A stretch of 64,000 nucleotides of DNA from Ruminococcus flavefaciens ATCC 19208 (GCF_000518765.1 NZ_KI912490.1:571700-635699), one strand, 5' to 3'; shown: positions 22,782 through 32,502, counted from the first letter of the stretch. A program made the numbers and translations. The notes: generated by a model not told the origin, from the letters alone.

Positions 22782-23558
22782 ATGAAACAGTATATAGTTG
22801 ACGCTTTTACGGATAAGCTGTTCGGCGGTAATCCTGCGGCTGTCTGTGTTGCGGACAGCTTCCTCGATGATAAGCTGATGCAGGACATAGCCTCTGAAAA
22901 TAATCTCTCGGAGACTGCCTTTGCCGTAAAGGACGGGAACTCATACAGGCTGCGCTGGTTCGCGCCCAAGGGTGAGGTGGACTTCTGCGGTCATGCTACT
23001 CTCGGTGCTGCATTTGTGCTGTTCGGCTTTTATGAAAAGGACAGCGAGAGTATAGTATTTGAGACTGCAAAAGGCAGAATTGATGTCAGCCGCAGGGGAG
23101 AGCTTATTGAAATGGACTTTCCTGCATACGCTCTTGAACACGTTGAAATAACCGACAGCATGATAGAAGCTTTAGGGGCGATACCGCTTGCCGCATACCG
23201 TGACCGAGATATCATGTTCGTGCTGCGTGATGAAGACGAGGTACGGTATTTGCAGCCTGACCTCGAATTGCTCTCACTGCTTGACTGTGCGTGTATAGCT
23301 GTGACAGCAAAGGGCAGTGAATACGACTGTGTATCAAGAGTTTTTGCTCCGAAATACGGTATACCCGAGGATCCCGTTACAGGCTCGGCGCACTGCATGA
23401 TAGCCCCCTACTGGTGCAGGAGACTCGGCAGGGACTCTATAACAGCATTTCAGGCATCATTGCGTACAGGAGTGCTTAACTGTACAGCCTGCGGAGACAG
23501 GGTGAAGATATCAGGAAAAGCGGTGCTGTTTTCGGCTGCCGATATAAAAATCAGATAA
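22782..23558 (+). CDS. PhzF-family isomerase
   Basis: A 258-residue protein of the diaminopimelate-epimerase-like PhzF family. Clear motifs are VDAFTDKLFGGNPAAVCV at the start, ENNLSETAFAV (with the catalytic Glu conserved in PhzF), RWFAPKGEVDFCGHATLGAA and EDPVTGSAHCMIAPYW. Length is a little short but complete. The ribosome-binding site AGAGGGG lies inside the end of the upstream gene. PhzF itself isomerises dihydro-hydroxyanthranilate in phenazine synthesis, but no other phenazine gene is present. A general isomerase role on an unknown metabolite is the safe reading. Confidence 0.9.
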   Translation: MKQYIVDAFTDKLFGGNPAAVCVADSFLDDKLMQDIASENNLSETAFAVKDGNSYRLRWFAPKGEVDFCGHATLGAAFVLFGFYEKDSESIVFETAKGRIDVSRRGELIEMDFPAYALEHVEITDSMIEALGAIPLAAYRDRDIMFVLRDEDEVRYLQPDLELLSLLDCACIAVTAKGSEYDCVSRVFAPKYGIPEDPVTGSAHCMIAPYWCRRLGRDSITAFQASLRTGVLNCTACGDRVKISGKAVLFSAADIKIR

Positions 23559-23618
23559 GGCGATATGTACAAATCATAAGCGTTTTTTTGTGAGTTCCTA
23601 CAAAGATGAAAAATACTA

Positions 23619-23649
23619 TTGACTCTCACGTTACGTCATGGTCTATACT
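23619..23649 (+). promoter_or_regulatory. MerR-type promoter/operator with 19-base spacer
   Basis: TTGACT (23619-23624) and TATACT (23644-23649) are 19 bases apart, the over-long spacing typical of promoters activated by MerR proteins. Within it, CTCACGTTACGTCATG is an imperfect dyad centred on the spacer (ACGT halves), with GAC and GTC at the outer edges. It lies directly upstream of the merR gene, so autoregulation is likely. Confidence 0.75.
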
Positions 23650-23675
23650 GAGATCACACGAGAGGAGTGGATAAG

Positions 23676-24398
23676 ATGATGACAGTCAAGCAGGTCAGTG
23701 AGCTGACGGGAGTGAGTATACGCACTCTGCGATATTACGATGAGATAGGGCTGCTGCCCCCTGCGTCACATACCGAGGGCGGATACAGGCTGTATGACGA
23801 TACGGCACTGGAAAGGCTTCAGCAGATATTGCTTTTTCGCGAACTGGAGTTTCCGCTCAAAGATATAGTGCGCATAGTGAGCAGTCCCGATTTCGACCGT
23901 AAGAAGGCTCTTGAGCAGCAGATAGAGCTGCTGGAACTGAAAAGGAAAAGACTTGACGAGCTTATCAGCTTTGCTCGGAGAATTAAAATGATAGGAGTGA
24001 GAGCAGTGGATTTTTCTGCATTTGACACATCAAAGATAGACGAATACACACAACGCGCAAAGGAAAAGTGGGGCAGCACTCAGGCTTATGAGGAGTTCTC
24101 ACAGAAGAAGCGTTCGGACGAGGAGAATCAGCAGGTCATGGAGGACTTTATGCAGCTTTTTGCCGACTTCGGAAAGCTTAAAGACGGCAGTCCCGAAAGT
24201 GATGAAGCACAGGCAATGGTGAAGAAGCTTCAAGGCTTTATAACCGAGAATTTCTATACCTGCACAAATGAGATACTCAGCGGACTTGGCAAGATGTACG
24301 AAGCTGACGGAGAGTTCAGAGATAACATCAACAGTGCAGGCGGCAGGGGAGCAGCAGAATTTGTATCAAAGGCGATTGTTGTATACTGCGGCGAGTAA
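23676..24398 (+). CDS. MerR-family regulator with TipAS-type effector domain
   Basis: A 240-residue regulator. The N-terminal winged helix (TVKQVSELTGVSIRTLRYYDEIGLLPP) is classic MerR, followed by a dimerisation coiled coil (about 80-110) and a TipAS-like antibiotic-binding domain (about 120-240, KWGSTQAYEEFSQKKRSDEE to the end). TipAS proteins bind thiopeptides and other drugs and then activate their own promoter, which agrees with the 19-base-spacer promoter upstream. I use ATG 23676 (AGAGGAG eight bases upstream); an in-frame GTG at 23667 overlaps that site. Confidence 0.9.
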   Translation: MMTVKQVSELTGVSIRTLRYYDEIGLLPPASHTEGGYRLYDDTALERLQQILLFRELEFPLKDIVRIVSSPDFDRKKALEQQIELLELKRKRLDELISFARRIKMIGVRAVDFSAFDTSKIDEYTQRAKEKWGSTQAYEEFSQKKRSDEENQQVMEDFMQLFADFGKLKDGSPESDEAQAMVKKLQGFITENFYTCTNEILSGLGKMYEADGEFRDNINSAGGRGAAEFVSKAIVVYCGE

Positions 24399-24410
24399 GC
24401 GTGATAAAAT

Positions 24411-24438
24411 AAAAAAGGGACTTTCATAGTCCCTTTTT
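24411..24438. terminator. Bidirectional terminator between merR and tetR genes
   Basis: Arms AAAGGGACT and AGTCCCTTT, with A tract before and T tract after, between convergent genes. Confidence 0.8.
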
Positions 24439-24456
24439 CATAAGAATATGTATTTG

Positions 24457-25020
24457 TCAGTGCTTTTCGCTGTTGAAGTTTTTGAAATAAAGTCCGCCGT
24501 AAAGACTGAACATAAGATTTTTAAGGAAGCTGACATCTGCCTTTGCGCCTGTGAGAATGTAATTCTTTGCGATGCTGTTCATGCCGCTGGCAATGAAGTC
24601 AACGATAAATATCCTGTTTTCATCGGAAACATCACTGATAAAGTATTTGCATTCCATAAGCGATCTGTACTGCACATCATAGAGAAAATGTATCATATCG
24701 TTATTGACAAGCAGGGATATTATATGGCGTTTATCGACAATATAACGGCTGTAGCCCTCGCAGAAGCTGCGGAACACAGCTGAGTGGCATGAAGTGAGGC
24801 TTTCTTCCGGAAGGAAACAGCAGTTATGGCTCAGCTCATATATTATTACGTTTTCCTTTGTGCCGAAAAGGGAATAGAAGGTCTGGCGCGATACCTGAGC
24901 TTCACGGCACAGGTCGCTTACGCTTATATCATTGAAAGACTTTTCTTCAAGAAGTCTCAGAAGTGCTTCGGAAATAAGCTTTTGTGAGAGTAAAGCTGAT
25001 TTGTTGCTGCCCTGATACAT
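24457..25020 (-). CDS. TetR-family transcriptional regulator
   Basis: A 187-residue repressor-type protein. The helix-turn-helix is in ISVSDLCREAQVSRQTFYSLFGTKENVI (about residues 35-60). The remainder is an all-helical ligand domain of the TetR_C_8-like kind. I choose ATG 25020 over a TTG six bases earlier because GAGGT is better spaced. Its promoter is nested with that of the divergent DUF1858 gene, and both -35 boxes fall inside near-identical dyads (25061-25116), so it likely represses both. Confidence 0.88.
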   Translation of the reverse strand: MYQGSNKSALLSQKLISEALLRLLEEKSFNDISVSDLCREAQVSRQTFYSLFGTKENVIIYELSHNCCFLPEESLTSCHSAVFRSFCEGYSRYIVDKRHIISLLVNNDMIHFLYDVQYRSLMECKYFISDVSDENRIFIVDFIASGMNSIAKNYILTGAKADVSFLKNLMFSLYGGLYFKNFNSEKH

Positions 25021-25060
25021 TGACAAAATACCTCGCTTTGTAAAAGTTTATTGAAGCTCC

Positions 25061-25116
25061 TTGACAAATGTCAAAGAGTATGATAATATTATAACAAGGG
25101 ATTAGACATTTGTCAA
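25061..25116. promoter_or_regulatory. Overlapping divergent promoters with paired TetR-type operators
   Basis: Plus strand: TTGACA at 25061-25066 with a TAATAT-like -10 near 25084-25089. Minus strand: TTGACA (25116-25111), 17 bases, TATAAT (25093-25088), a perfect consensus. Each -35 box is half of a dyad: TTGACAAATGTCAA at 25061-25074, and TTGACAAATGTCTAA read on the minus strand at 25116-25102. The two dyads are nearly the same sequence in opposite orientation. A dimeric regulator bound there would block both promoters. Confidence 0.75.
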
Positions 25117-25151
25117 GCCCCTTTTAACTGAATTTTACGGAGGTCAAAAAT

Positions 25152-25352
25152 ATGGCACAGGTTACTAAGGATACAAAGATAGGCGAACTTCTTCAGCTCG
25201 ATACAGACGTATCACCGATCCTTTTCAGCATTGGTATGCATTGTCTCGGATGTCCTGCATCTCAGGGCGAGACTATCGAGGAAGCAGCAATGGTACACGG
25301 CGTAAACGCTGACGAGCTCGTAAACGCTATCAATCAGAAGCTTGCTGAATAA
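25152..25352 (+). CDS. DUF1858 redox-disulfide domain protein
   Basis: A 66-residue protein matching the DUF1858 domain, often found beside or fused to hybrid-cluster (prismane) proteins. It has DVSPILFSIGMHCLGCPASQ, with the paired cysteines Cys-x-x-Cys, and the closing helix VNADELVNAINQKL. GGAGG precedes the ATG. No hybrid-cluster gene is nearby; its gene is instead paired with tetR, suggesting induction under a specific stress. Likely a small redox or metal-handling partner. Confidence 0.88.
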   Translation: MAQVTKDTKIGELLQLDTDVSPILFSIGMHCLGCPASQGETIEEAAMVHGVNADELVNAINQKLAE

Positions 25353-25373
25353 TATCGGAATAATACCCAAAAC

Positions 25374-25402
25374 AAAAAGGACACTTCAAGTGTCCTTTTA
25401 TT
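25374..25402. terminator. Bidirectional terminator after the DUF1858 gene
   Basis: Dyad AAAAGGACACT / AGTGTCCTTTT with A and T runs, between convergent genes. Confidence 0.8.
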
Positions 25403-25403
25403 T

Positions 25404-27317
25404 TTATACTATGTTGTGATCGTAGACCAATATCGTGAACTCGGTAGAGTTGATCTCGGCAGTGAGTGTAGTCATGGGACGATCGTTTTTATAATCCTCA
25501 GATGACATGAAATCCTTTTTTTCCTGTCCTTCCAGTATCAGGAAGTACAGACGCTGAAGGGGATCGTCATTATACCATTTTGTTGATGACTGATATCTTC
25601 GTCTTGAAACGCCTGTTTCGTCGATATAGACATCGCTCACCTTTACTTTTCCGCCGGATATAAGGGTAACGGAGTTTGCGTTCCAGAAAGATGAATAGCC
25701 CTTTGTAAGACCGTGTTCGTAAAGGTAGCCCGAGAGCTGATACCATGTGTTCTGCTTGTAGCCGTCCTTGGGCATTTTCATAACATTTGACACGCCGAGA
25801 TATCCTGCGGCAAATACAGGGACAATGAGCAGTGATACCAATCTTGAGCAGTCTGCTTTTGCAGAGACAGCCCAGCATACGAACAATATGCTCAGTATAA
25901 GGGAAGTTCCAACCATAGGAGTAAGTCTCCAGTCGGCAACTGCAAGGACTCCGCAGATATATCCCATAAGGACTACGGCTGTTACAGCCCAGTGCATCCA
26001 GACCCATATGCGCATCATTCTGCCCTTGCGGTCGTTTCCGTACTTTTTATAGCAGAAGGTTGCAGCTATAGGAAGTACAGCCAGCATCAGAGCTGATATA
26101 ATGTATATCAGGTTCGGTACGCCCTCTTTATCGGTGAACATGATATCGGGCATATCCTCTACACCCAGCAAACGAAGCCATGCGAGAGGCAGCTTCTGAA
26201 CATGGGATATCCATGAGCTCATTTCCGAAAATTCTGAGTTTGCGTCCTGATAACGAGCCTGCATATTTCCGAGGAGCAGGTTGTTTATGAGAGTTCCGGC
26301 TATTGTCATTATGAGAAATACAAGGGCACGGAAAGTTACAAGAGCTGTCCTGCCGCTTAAAATGCTGTATTTCCTGTTGATGAACTGTTCAATGAATATT
26401 GCGCCTGCAAAGGGGATTGCAAACAGAGTAAAGCCTGTTATGCCGTCCATTCCCGTAAGCAGCATGAATACGCACAGACACAGGAAAATGACCAGCTTGT
26501 GCAGAGAAGCTCCTTTTGCGTTTTTGCCCTCTTTTTTCAGTTTCCTTTCCCTGTTTCCGACTGACAAAAGCCTTGAATAGAGAAATGCGCCTATGACAAG
26601 GAAGAGTATACCCAGAGAGTAGTAGATAGTATGTCCCCAGAATATCTCTCTCAGCTTTGGCGTGACAAGAGTTATTGAGATGAAAAGGGCTGTACCAAAA
26701 AAGCCTGCGGAAGTGCTGCCTGTGATCTCTTTTATCATAAACAGCATAAAGAATGTAAGGATAATGAAAAAGCACAGCATACCGCCCACATGAGCAGTCA
26801 TAGTCAAGCCGAATATCTTTACCAGCGGTATCATGATCGTACTTGTGCTGAACGGCAGGAAGCAGGCGTAAGTGAAGTCAGGGTCATAAAGCTTGCCGCT
26901 TACTACCGAGGCGTTTGCCCACAGTATAGTGTCGGTACAGTCAGCGTGGAATTCATATCTTGCTGCGAAAACGATATAATATACCGCAGAGGCGACAGTA
27001 CATATGAATACGAAAAAAGCGGCTGCAAAGAGGATCGTATCTCCGAGGAGATTTTTCTTTGAAGGTTTATCAGTGCACGATGCTTCAGCGCTGACATCGG
27101 CTGTGTGCAGTGTGTCCGTGTCGGGAGCTTCAGCTTCCGTATCTGTTTTTTCTTCGGGGAGCTCATCATTCTGCTGAGCAGCTTCTTCCGTAAGGTCTAT
27201 GACCTCTTCTGCGGTATCGGAAGCCGTTTCCGTAAGGTCGATGATATCGTCGGAAGGTGCTTCCGCAGCTTCGTTATTATCTGTATCGTGAAGTTGTGTC
27301 TCGATCTCTTTATCCAT
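25404..27317 (-). CDS. Large polytopic membrane protein, possibly a GT-C glycosyltransferase
   Basis: A 637-residue protein. The first 90 residues are acidic and low in complexity with the phrase IDLTE repeated (IIDLTETASD, VIDLTEEAAQ). About 10-12 hydrophobic segments follow between residues 95 and 510, with a hydrophilic C-terminal domain (about 520-637). The pattern of a long outer loop after the first membrane segment (FAARYEFHADCTDTILWANA) resembles GT-C fold enzymes that use lipid-linked sugars. It follows gtrA in an operon with an FAD oxidoreductase, a context seen for surface-polysaccharide modification. I find no diagnostic motif, so the glycosyltransferase call is inference. Confidence 0.6.
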   Translation of the reverse strand: MDKEIETQLHDTDNNEAAEAPSDDIIDLTETASDTAEEVIDLTEEAAQQNDELPEEKTDTEAEAPDTDTLHTADVSAEASCTDKPSKKNLLGDTILFAAAFFVFICTVASAVYYIVFAARYEFHADCTDTILWANASVVSGKLYDPDFTYACFLPFSTSTIMIPLVKIFGLTMTAHVGGMLCFFIILTFFMLFMIKEITGSTSAGFFGTALFISITLVTPKLREIFWGHTIYYSLGILFLVIGAFLYSRLLSVGNRERKLKKEGKNAKGASLHKLVIFLCLCVFMLLTGMDGITGFTLFAIPFAGAIFIEQFINRKYSILSGRTALVTFRALVFLIMTIAGTLINNLLLGNMQARYQDANSEFSEMSSWISHVQKLPLAWLRLLGVEDMPDIMFTDKEGVPNLIYIISALMLAVLPIAATFCYKKYGNDRKGRMMRIWVWMHWAVTAVVLMGYICGVLAVADWRLTPMVGTSLILSILFVCWAVSAKADCSRLVSLLIVPVFAAGYLGVSNVMKMPKDGYKQNTWYQLSGYLYEHGLTKGYSSFWNANSVTLISGGKVKVSDVYIDETGVSRRRYQSSTKWYNDDPLQRLYFLILEGQEKKDFMSSEDYKNDRPMTTLTAEINSTEFTILVYDHNIV

Positions 27318-27340
27318 TATATTACCTCAAAATACGGGAA

Positions 27341-27360
27341 CGGGCAGCAAACGCTGCCCG
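27341..27360 (-). other. Intercistronic hairpin between gtrA-like gene and membrane-protein gene
   Basis: Perfect arms CGGGCAGC and GCTGCCCG with a 4-base loop in the 48-base gap. It lacks a clear T run, so it may stabilise the upstream message or tune expression rather than terminate. Confidence 0.5.
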
Positions 27361-27365
27361 AACTG

Positions 27366-27848
27366 TTATTTATTATCTTTTTTTGTATAGAGCAGTATCT
27401 TTCTTGCGAAGAAATTCCAGAGGAATGAAACTGCTGTTGAAACTACCTTTGCTATTATCTGGAAGAGGCTTGTCTTATCGCCGATCCATATCTCGAAAAG
27501 CTTGGTGATGCCGATAGTTATGAGAAGTCCCACAACACCGATAGCCGCAAAGCTCAGAAACTCCACAAGCTTGTTCTCGACCTTTGAATTCTTGAATATC
27601 CATAGGGTGCTTATGAGATAGTTTACTGCAAGACCTGCAATGAAGGAAAGGGAATTGGCTACCCAGCCGAATTCCTTCTGTTCTCCGAAAGCAAATCTGA
27701 ACAGTATATACGACAATGCGAAGTCTACAACGAAAGCCAGTCCGCCCACAAAAAGATAGCGGAAAAACTGTATCAGAGTATTGTCCGTATCGCCGACAAA
27801 CAGCTTTTTGAACTGTTTATCGCGGAATATCTGCTTGATCTCGTCCAT
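27366..27848 (-). CDS. GtrA-family membrane protein
   Basis: A 160-residue protein with four hydrophobic segments in the GtrA arrangement: FFRYLFVGGLAFVVDFALSY, SLSFIAGLAVNYLISTLWIF, FLSFAAIGVVGLLITIGITK and the final KVVSTAVSFLWNFFARKILLY. GtrA proteins are thought to flip polyprenyl-linked sugars across the membrane. Its ATG overlaps the TAA of the upstream oxidoreductase by one base, so they are translationally coupled. Confidence 0.92.
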   Translation of the reverse strand: MDEIKQIFRDKQFKKLFVGDTDNTLIQFFRYLFVGGLAFVVDFALSYILFRFAFGEQKEFGWVANSLSFIAGLAVNYLISTLWIFKNSKVENKLVEFLSFAAIGVVGLLITIGITKLFEIWIGDKTSLFQIIAKVVSTAVSFLWNFFARKILLYTKKDNK

Positions 27849-29407
27849 TACTTCTGCTTCTCCTCGTGGTATTCCTTTTCTGTATTGACGTTCCAGATAG
27901 CAGACTTGTCTGTGCTGCCGCTCTTGATAGCCTTTACAGCCTCGAAAGAGGTTACCATAGAGTGGTCGATATTGTTGTATCTGTGCTGACCGTTACGTCC
28001 TACACAGTAGAGGTTCGGGATAGTATCGAGGTAGCTGATGAGCTTGTCCATTTCCTCGTATGTGTCGAAGTAAGCAGGATAAGCCTTCTTTACCTTTTCC
28101 ATATGTGTGTCGATAACTTCGTCTGCGCTGTCGATAAGACCAAGCTTTACCATTTCCTTTACGCAGAAATCGGAGAACTGCTCTTCTGTCATGTTCCAGA
28201 ACTTGTCGCCCTCTGTTACGAAGTATTCAAGACCTACCCATACAGTGTGACCGAGATCCTTTACCATGTAAGGTGACCAGTTGTTGTAGATCTGGAAACG
28301 TCCCATTTTAACTCTTCTGTCCTGAACGTATACCCAGCAGTCTGGCACGATATTGCCCACAGTTTTCATAGTTGTCTTGTTCTTGAGCTTGAGCTTCGGA
28401 ACGAGGACACCGAGTGTCATATAGTCACGGTATGGAAGTCCTGCTGCGATACGAGCTGCATCTTCGGGAACATCGTTCATACCTGCAACAAGGTCCTTGA
28501 CAGGCATAGATGAGATAACGCAGTCGCCGTTAAGAGTGATCTCCTGACCGTCCTTAACGTAAGTAACGCCTGTAAGGTTATTGTTTTCGTCCTTGTGGAG
28601 CTTCTTTACTCCTGCTTCCATGATGATAGTACCGCCAAGCTTCTTAACTTCATCGGCAGTAACCTCCCAGAGCTGTCCGGGACCAAGCTTAGGATACTTG
28701 AATTCCTCGATAAGTGAGGTATTTACCTTACGGTTCTTTACCTTGAAGAGCTTGCCGAAGAAGTCCTTGATGATACCTACGATAGACAGACCCTTTGTAC
28801 GCTGAGCACCCCATGAAGCGTCGATCTCGCTCGGGTGTCTGCCCCAGAGATTCTCGGTGTAGTACTCGAAGAACATGGAGTAGAGCTCCTTACCGAAGCA
28901 GTTGATGTAGAAGTTTTCAAGATTTGTCTCAGGGCGCTTGTGGATAGCAGCCTTCAGGTAGCTGAAGCCTACCTTGAGAGTTGTGAAGAAGCCGAAGTTC
29001 TTGATAGTTTCGGGCTTGAGAGATACAGGATAATCATAGAACTTGTCATTGAAGAGGATACGTGAAACTCTGTGTCTCTTGAGCATTACGCGGTTTTCCT
29101 TCTGAGGGTCTGGACCGCCTTCCTCAACGTTAACGTGTCTCTTGAGGTATTTATCGTCAGATGAAGGTGAACCCTGAACAGGGAGCATATTGCTCCACCA
29201 AGCGTTTACCTCAGGTATTTTTGAGAAGAAACGGTGACCGCCCATGTCCATGCGGTTGCCCTTGTAGTTTACGGTTTTGGAGATACCTCCGATAGCGTTT
29301 GTTTCTTCGAGGACAGTTACTTCGTACTCTCCCGAGCCGTCTTTAAGCAGCTCATATGCGGCTGTAAGACCTGCAGGTCCTGCGCCGATGATAATTACTT
29401 TTTTCAT
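27848..29407 (-). CDS. FAD-dependent oxidoreductase related to UDP-galactopyranose mutase/amine oxidase fold
   Basis: A 519-residue flavoprotein. The N-terminal dinucleotide-binding motif is [16 protein letters not shown], followed by [15 protein letters not shown] and [12 protein letters not shown], as in the mutase-like flavoproteins that act on nucleotide or lipid-linked sugars. A C-terminal segment [20 protein letters not shown] is the second FAD contact, typical of the same group. It heads the operon with gtrA and the membrane protein, so a role in making a modified surface sugar is likely. It is larger than true Glf (about 370-390 residues), so I do not name it glf. Confidence 0.82.
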   Translation of the reverse strand: MKKVIIIGAGPAGLTAAYELLKDGSGEYEVTVLEETNAIGGISKTVNYKGNRMDMGGHRFFSKIPEVNAWWSNMLPVQGSPSSDDKYLKRHVNVEEGGPDPQKENRVMLKRHRVSRILFNDKFYDYPVSLKPETIKNFGFFTTLKVGFSYLKAAIHKRPETNLENFYINCFGKELYSMFFEYYTENLWGRHPSEIDASWGAQRTKGLSIVGIIKDFFGKLFKVKNRKVNTSLIEEFKYPKLGPGQLWEVTADEVKKLGGTIIMEAGVKKLHKDENNNLTGVTYVKDGQEITLNGDCVISSMPVKDLVAGMNDVPEDAARIAAGLPYRDYMTLGVLVPKLKLKNKTTMKTVGNIVPDCWVYVQDRRVKMGRFQIYNNWSPYMVKDLGHTVWVGLEYFVTEGDKFWNMTEEQFSDFCVKEMVKLGLIDSADEVIDTHMEKVKKAYPAYFDTYEEMDKLISYLDTIPNLYCVGRNGQHRYNNIDHSMVTSFEAVKAIKSGSTDKSAIWNVNTEKEYHEEKQK

Positions 29408-29553
29408 GCCTGTATTTCCTTTCCGCGGAGACTGATACTCCGAAATATACTACATAATTTAGACGTAAAAGTTTGCAGAAACTCTCACTGAAAAACGGCT
29501 TTTTTCCTTTATTATAAGTATAACGTACTTAAAAAGCCGATACTATAAATTAC

Positions 29554-29582
29554 ATTATACCACATCTGAAAATAATAATCAA
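29554..29582 (-). promoter_or_regulatory. Promoter of the FAD oxidoreductase-gtrA operon
   Basis: Minus strand TTGATT (29582-29577), 17 bases, TATAAT (29559-29554). Confidence 0.6.
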
Positions 29583-29666
29583 GTAAAAACTTCGATTTTT
29601 ATGCCTCATAGCTATTAGCAGTGCATATATGACAAAAACGAACAGCGTAATTTGTTCTTAGTGCAT

Positions 29667-29988
<322 letters not shown>

Positions 29989-29997
29989 TGCGAAGCC

Positions 29998-30030
29998 AAA
30001 AAAACCGAGCCTGTTATTTCAGACTCGGTA
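29998..30030 (-). terminator. Intrinsic terminator of the thiamine operon
   Basis: Arms ACCGAG and CTCGGT with an inner CTG/CAG pair, followed on the minus strand by eight T residues. Confidence 0.8.
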
Positions 30031-30043
30031 ATATTTATAAGAC

Positions 30044-31357
30044 TTATTTTTCGGTGCAGAACTCCACCTTTTCGCCGTTGAGTATCATATTTGTAGTTCT
30101 TACAGCGCACATCTTTCCGCACATTGAGCAGGTGTGTCTGTCAGCAGGAGGAGTGCTCTCGAAGTATGCGCGAGCTTTCTCGCCGTCAACAGCTATCTCG
30201 AACATCTTGTCCCAGTCTACTTCGTGACGTGCCTCAGCCATAGCGTTGTCGCGGTCTGTGGCATGAGGGATACCCTTTGCGATATCAGCAGCGTGAGCAG
30301 CAATAAGGCTTGCGATGATACCTTCCTTAACATCGTTCGTATCAGGGAGTCTCAGGTGCTCCGCAGGAGTTACATAGCAAAGGAAGTCAGCTCCGCTTGC
30401 AGCAGCGATAGCACCGCCGATAGCAGAAGTGATGTGGTCATAGCCGGGGAAGATATCAGTTACGAGAGGTCCCAGTACGTAGAAAGGAGCGTTATGGCAG
30501 ATACGCTTCTGGAGCTTCATATTAGCAGCTATCTCGTTCATTGCCATATGTCCGGGACCCTCAACCATTACCTGAACGTCCTTAGCCCAAGCTCTTTCAG
30601 TGAGTGCGCCAAGCTCGATAAGCTCTGATATCTGACCTGCGTCTGTAGCGTCGTCTATACAGCCGGGACGGAGTGCGTCACCGAGAGAGATAGTGCAGTC
30701 ATACTCGCGGAGTATATCGAGGACCTCGTCATAGTGCTCATAGAATGGGTTTTCGTTGCCTGTCATCATCATCCATGCAAAGAGAAGTGAGCCGCCGCGT
30801 GAAACGATGTTCATTTTACGCTTGTCTCTGCGGAAAGCCTCAACTGCACGGCGATTGATGCCTGCGTGTATAGTCATGAAGTCTACGCCTTCTTCTGCGT
30901 GAGCGCGAACGACTCTGAGAAAGTCCTCGGCAGTTATTTCCAGAAGATCTTTTTCAAGATAGCCGATAGCATCGTACATAGGAACAGTACCTATCATAGC
31001 AGGTGATTTTTCAATGAGAGCCTTGCGGAAAGTGTTTGTCTTGCCGTAGTTGGAAAGGTCCATGATAGCCTCTGCGCCGAATTTGAGAGCCATGTCCACC
31101 TTTTCCATTTCGATGTCGTAGTTCTTTGCGTCACCTGAGATACCGAGATTAACGTTTATCTTTGTACGCATTTTTGTACCGATACCCTCCGGAGATATTG
31201 ACTTGTGGTTTACGTTGCAGGGGATACAAACCTCGCCCTTTGCAACGAGTGCGCGAAGCTCCTCAGGGTCTATATATTCCTTCTTAGCGACTATTTCCAT
31301 TTCGGGAGTGATTATGCCCTTTTTAGCCGCTTCCATCTGTGTGTGGTAATTCTTCAT
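30044..31357 (-). CDS. thiC: Phosphomethylpyrimidine synthase ThiC
   Basis: A 437-residue radical-SAM-like enzyme that turns aminoimidazole ribotide into the pyrimidine part of thiamine. I use ATG 31357, which has GGAGG seven bases upstream, rather than the longer frame start. Landmarks are [16 protein letters not shown], the [12 protein letters not shown] region, [11 protein letters not shown] and the C-terminal cluster motif CSMCGKMC (CxxCxxxxC type). It lacks the long N-terminal extension of plant and some proteobacterial forms. It lies 35 bases after thiD. Confidence 0.97.
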   Translation of the reverse strand: MKNYHTQMEAAKKGIITPEMEIVAKKEYIDPEELRALVAKGEVCIPCNVNHKSISPEGIGTKMRTKINVNLGISGDAKNYDIEMEKVDMALKFGAEAIMDLSNYGKTNTFRKALIEKSPAMIGTVPMYDAIGYLEKDLLEITAEDFLRVVRAHAEEGVDFMTIHAGINRRAVEAFRRDKRKMNIVSRGGSLLFAWMMMTGNENPFYEHYDEVLDILREYDCTISLGDALRPGCIDDATDAGQISELIELGALTERAWAKDVQVMVEGPGHMAMNEIAANMKLQKRICHNAPFYVLGPLVTDIFPGYDHITSAIGGAIAAASGADFLCYVTPAEHLRLPDTNDVKEGIIASLIAAHAADIAKGIPHATDRDNAMAEARHEVDWDKMFEIAVDGEKARAYFESTPPADRHTCSMCGKMCAVRTTNMILNGEKVEFCTEK

Positions 31358-31392
31358 TTTGATTTCCTCCGATAAATAATTTTTGATTTGAA

Positions 31393-32196
31393 TCAAGCTT
31401 CCTTTGCAAATTCACCCGTAAGAGCGAAAGCGTGGTTCATAGGACCGCTGCCATTTCCGAGATCGAGCATAGCAGCCAGTGCGCCCGAGATGTAGTCTTT
31501 AGCGCGTTCCACTGACTTTTCGAGAGTGAAGCCCTTTGCAAGATTAGAAGCGATAGCACTTGAAAGTGTACAGCCCGTACCGTGAGTGTTGGGATTGTCT
31601 ATGCGTTTTCCCTTGAACCATGTTGAACTGCCCTTATTCCACAGCAGGTCGTTTGCGTCATTGAGACTGTGACCGCCCTTGCACAGCACTGCGCAGCCGT
31701 ACTTCTCACCTATGATCCGAGCAGCCTTTACCATATCCTCCTGCGAGGATATTTTCATATTCGCAAGTATCTCCGCTTCGGGGATATTGGGAGTGACCAC
31801 TGCTGCAATGGGGAGAAGCTCGTTTTTGAGAGTCTCTACAGCTTCATCAGCGATAAGCTTTGAACCGCTTGTTGCTACCATAACAGGGTCTACAACTATG
31901 TTCTCAGCCTTGTATCCGCGGAGCTTTTCGGCGATAGTGCGGATAAGCTTGTCGGAGGATACCATGCCTGTCTTTACTGCATCGGGACGAATGTCCGTAA
32001 ATACAGCATCAAGCTGCATGGCTAAAAATTCAGGCGATACCTCCATAATACCTGTTACGCCGGTCGTGTTCTGTGCGGTGAGAGCGGTTATTGCGCTCAT
32101 GGCAAAAACACCATTCATGGTCATGGTTTTCATGTCCGCCTGAATGCCGGCGCCTCCGCAGGAATCGCTCCCTGCGATAGTTAATGCTGTTCTCAT
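31393..32196 (-). CDS. thiD: Hydroxymethylpyrimidine/phosphomethylpyrimidine kinase ThiD
   Basis: A 267-residue ribokinase-fold kinase that phosphorylates HMP to HMP-PP. It has [20 protein letters not shown] at the start, [12 protein letters not shown] in the middle, and the anion-hole/catalytic motif [23 protein letters not shown] upstream of ATG 32196 sets the start; an earlier in-frame ATG at 32217 lacks a site. First gene of the riboswitch-controlled thiD-thiC operon. Confidence 0.96.
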   Translation of the reverse strand: MRTALTIAGSDSCGGAGIQADMKTMTMNGVFAMSAITALTAQNTTGVTGIMEVSPEFLAMQLDAVFTDIRPDAVKTGMVSSDKLIRTIAEKLRGYKAENIVVDPVMVATSGSKLIADEAVETLKNELLPIAAVVTPNIPEAEILANMKISSQEDMVKAARIIGEKYGCAVLCKGGHSLNDANDLLWNKGSSTWFKGKRIDNPNTHGTGCTLSSAIASNLAKGFTLEKSVERAKDYISGALAAMLDLGNGSGPMNHAFALTGEFAKEA

Positions 32197-32398
32197 TATA
32201 ATTGCTCCTTCTGACATATTCGGACTTTACGTCCCAGCATTAATTTTGTATAGCGAGACAAGGTGGTGCCCCCGATGTCCCGCGCAGCGTGAAACTGCCC
32301 CCTTGCCACGTTGTCGCTCTCAAACTCGCTCACTTTATCGTTAATCGTTAAACGTACTCGCAAACGGTACAATGCGCAAAATGAAACGTGAACCAATC

Positions 32399-32426
32399 TG
32401 TAGGGAACGCCGCCCTCGGCGTTCCT
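32399..32426. repeat. TGTAGGG palindromic repeat inside the thiD leader
   Basis: TGTA followed by a 9-bp stem GGAACGCCG / CGGCGTTCC around a 4-base loop. It belongs to the same family as the units at 29.7, 36.3 and 44.1 kb. It sits between the riboswitch terminator and thiD. The rest of 32197-32462 shows no gene. Confidence 0.65.
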
Positions 32427-32462
32427 TGAAATGAATATGACAATTTATAGCGCTCACGCTGC

Positions 32463-32493
32463 AAAAAAGGTGCGCCTGCACAGAGACACACCT
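32463..32493 (-). terminator. Riboswitch expression-platform terminator
   Basis: On the minus strand, AGGTGTG and CGCACCT (one G-U pair) form a hairpin followed by TTTTTT, immediately downstream of the TPP aptamer. It fits transcription termination when thiamine pyrophosphate is plentiful. Confidence 0.75.
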
Positions 32494-32502
32494 ACATCAC
32501 AT

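Noticed and set aside
22782-23558. Phenazine biosynthesis locus based on PhzF
   Set aside because: No other phz gene is present. PhzF-like isomerases are widespread with other roles.
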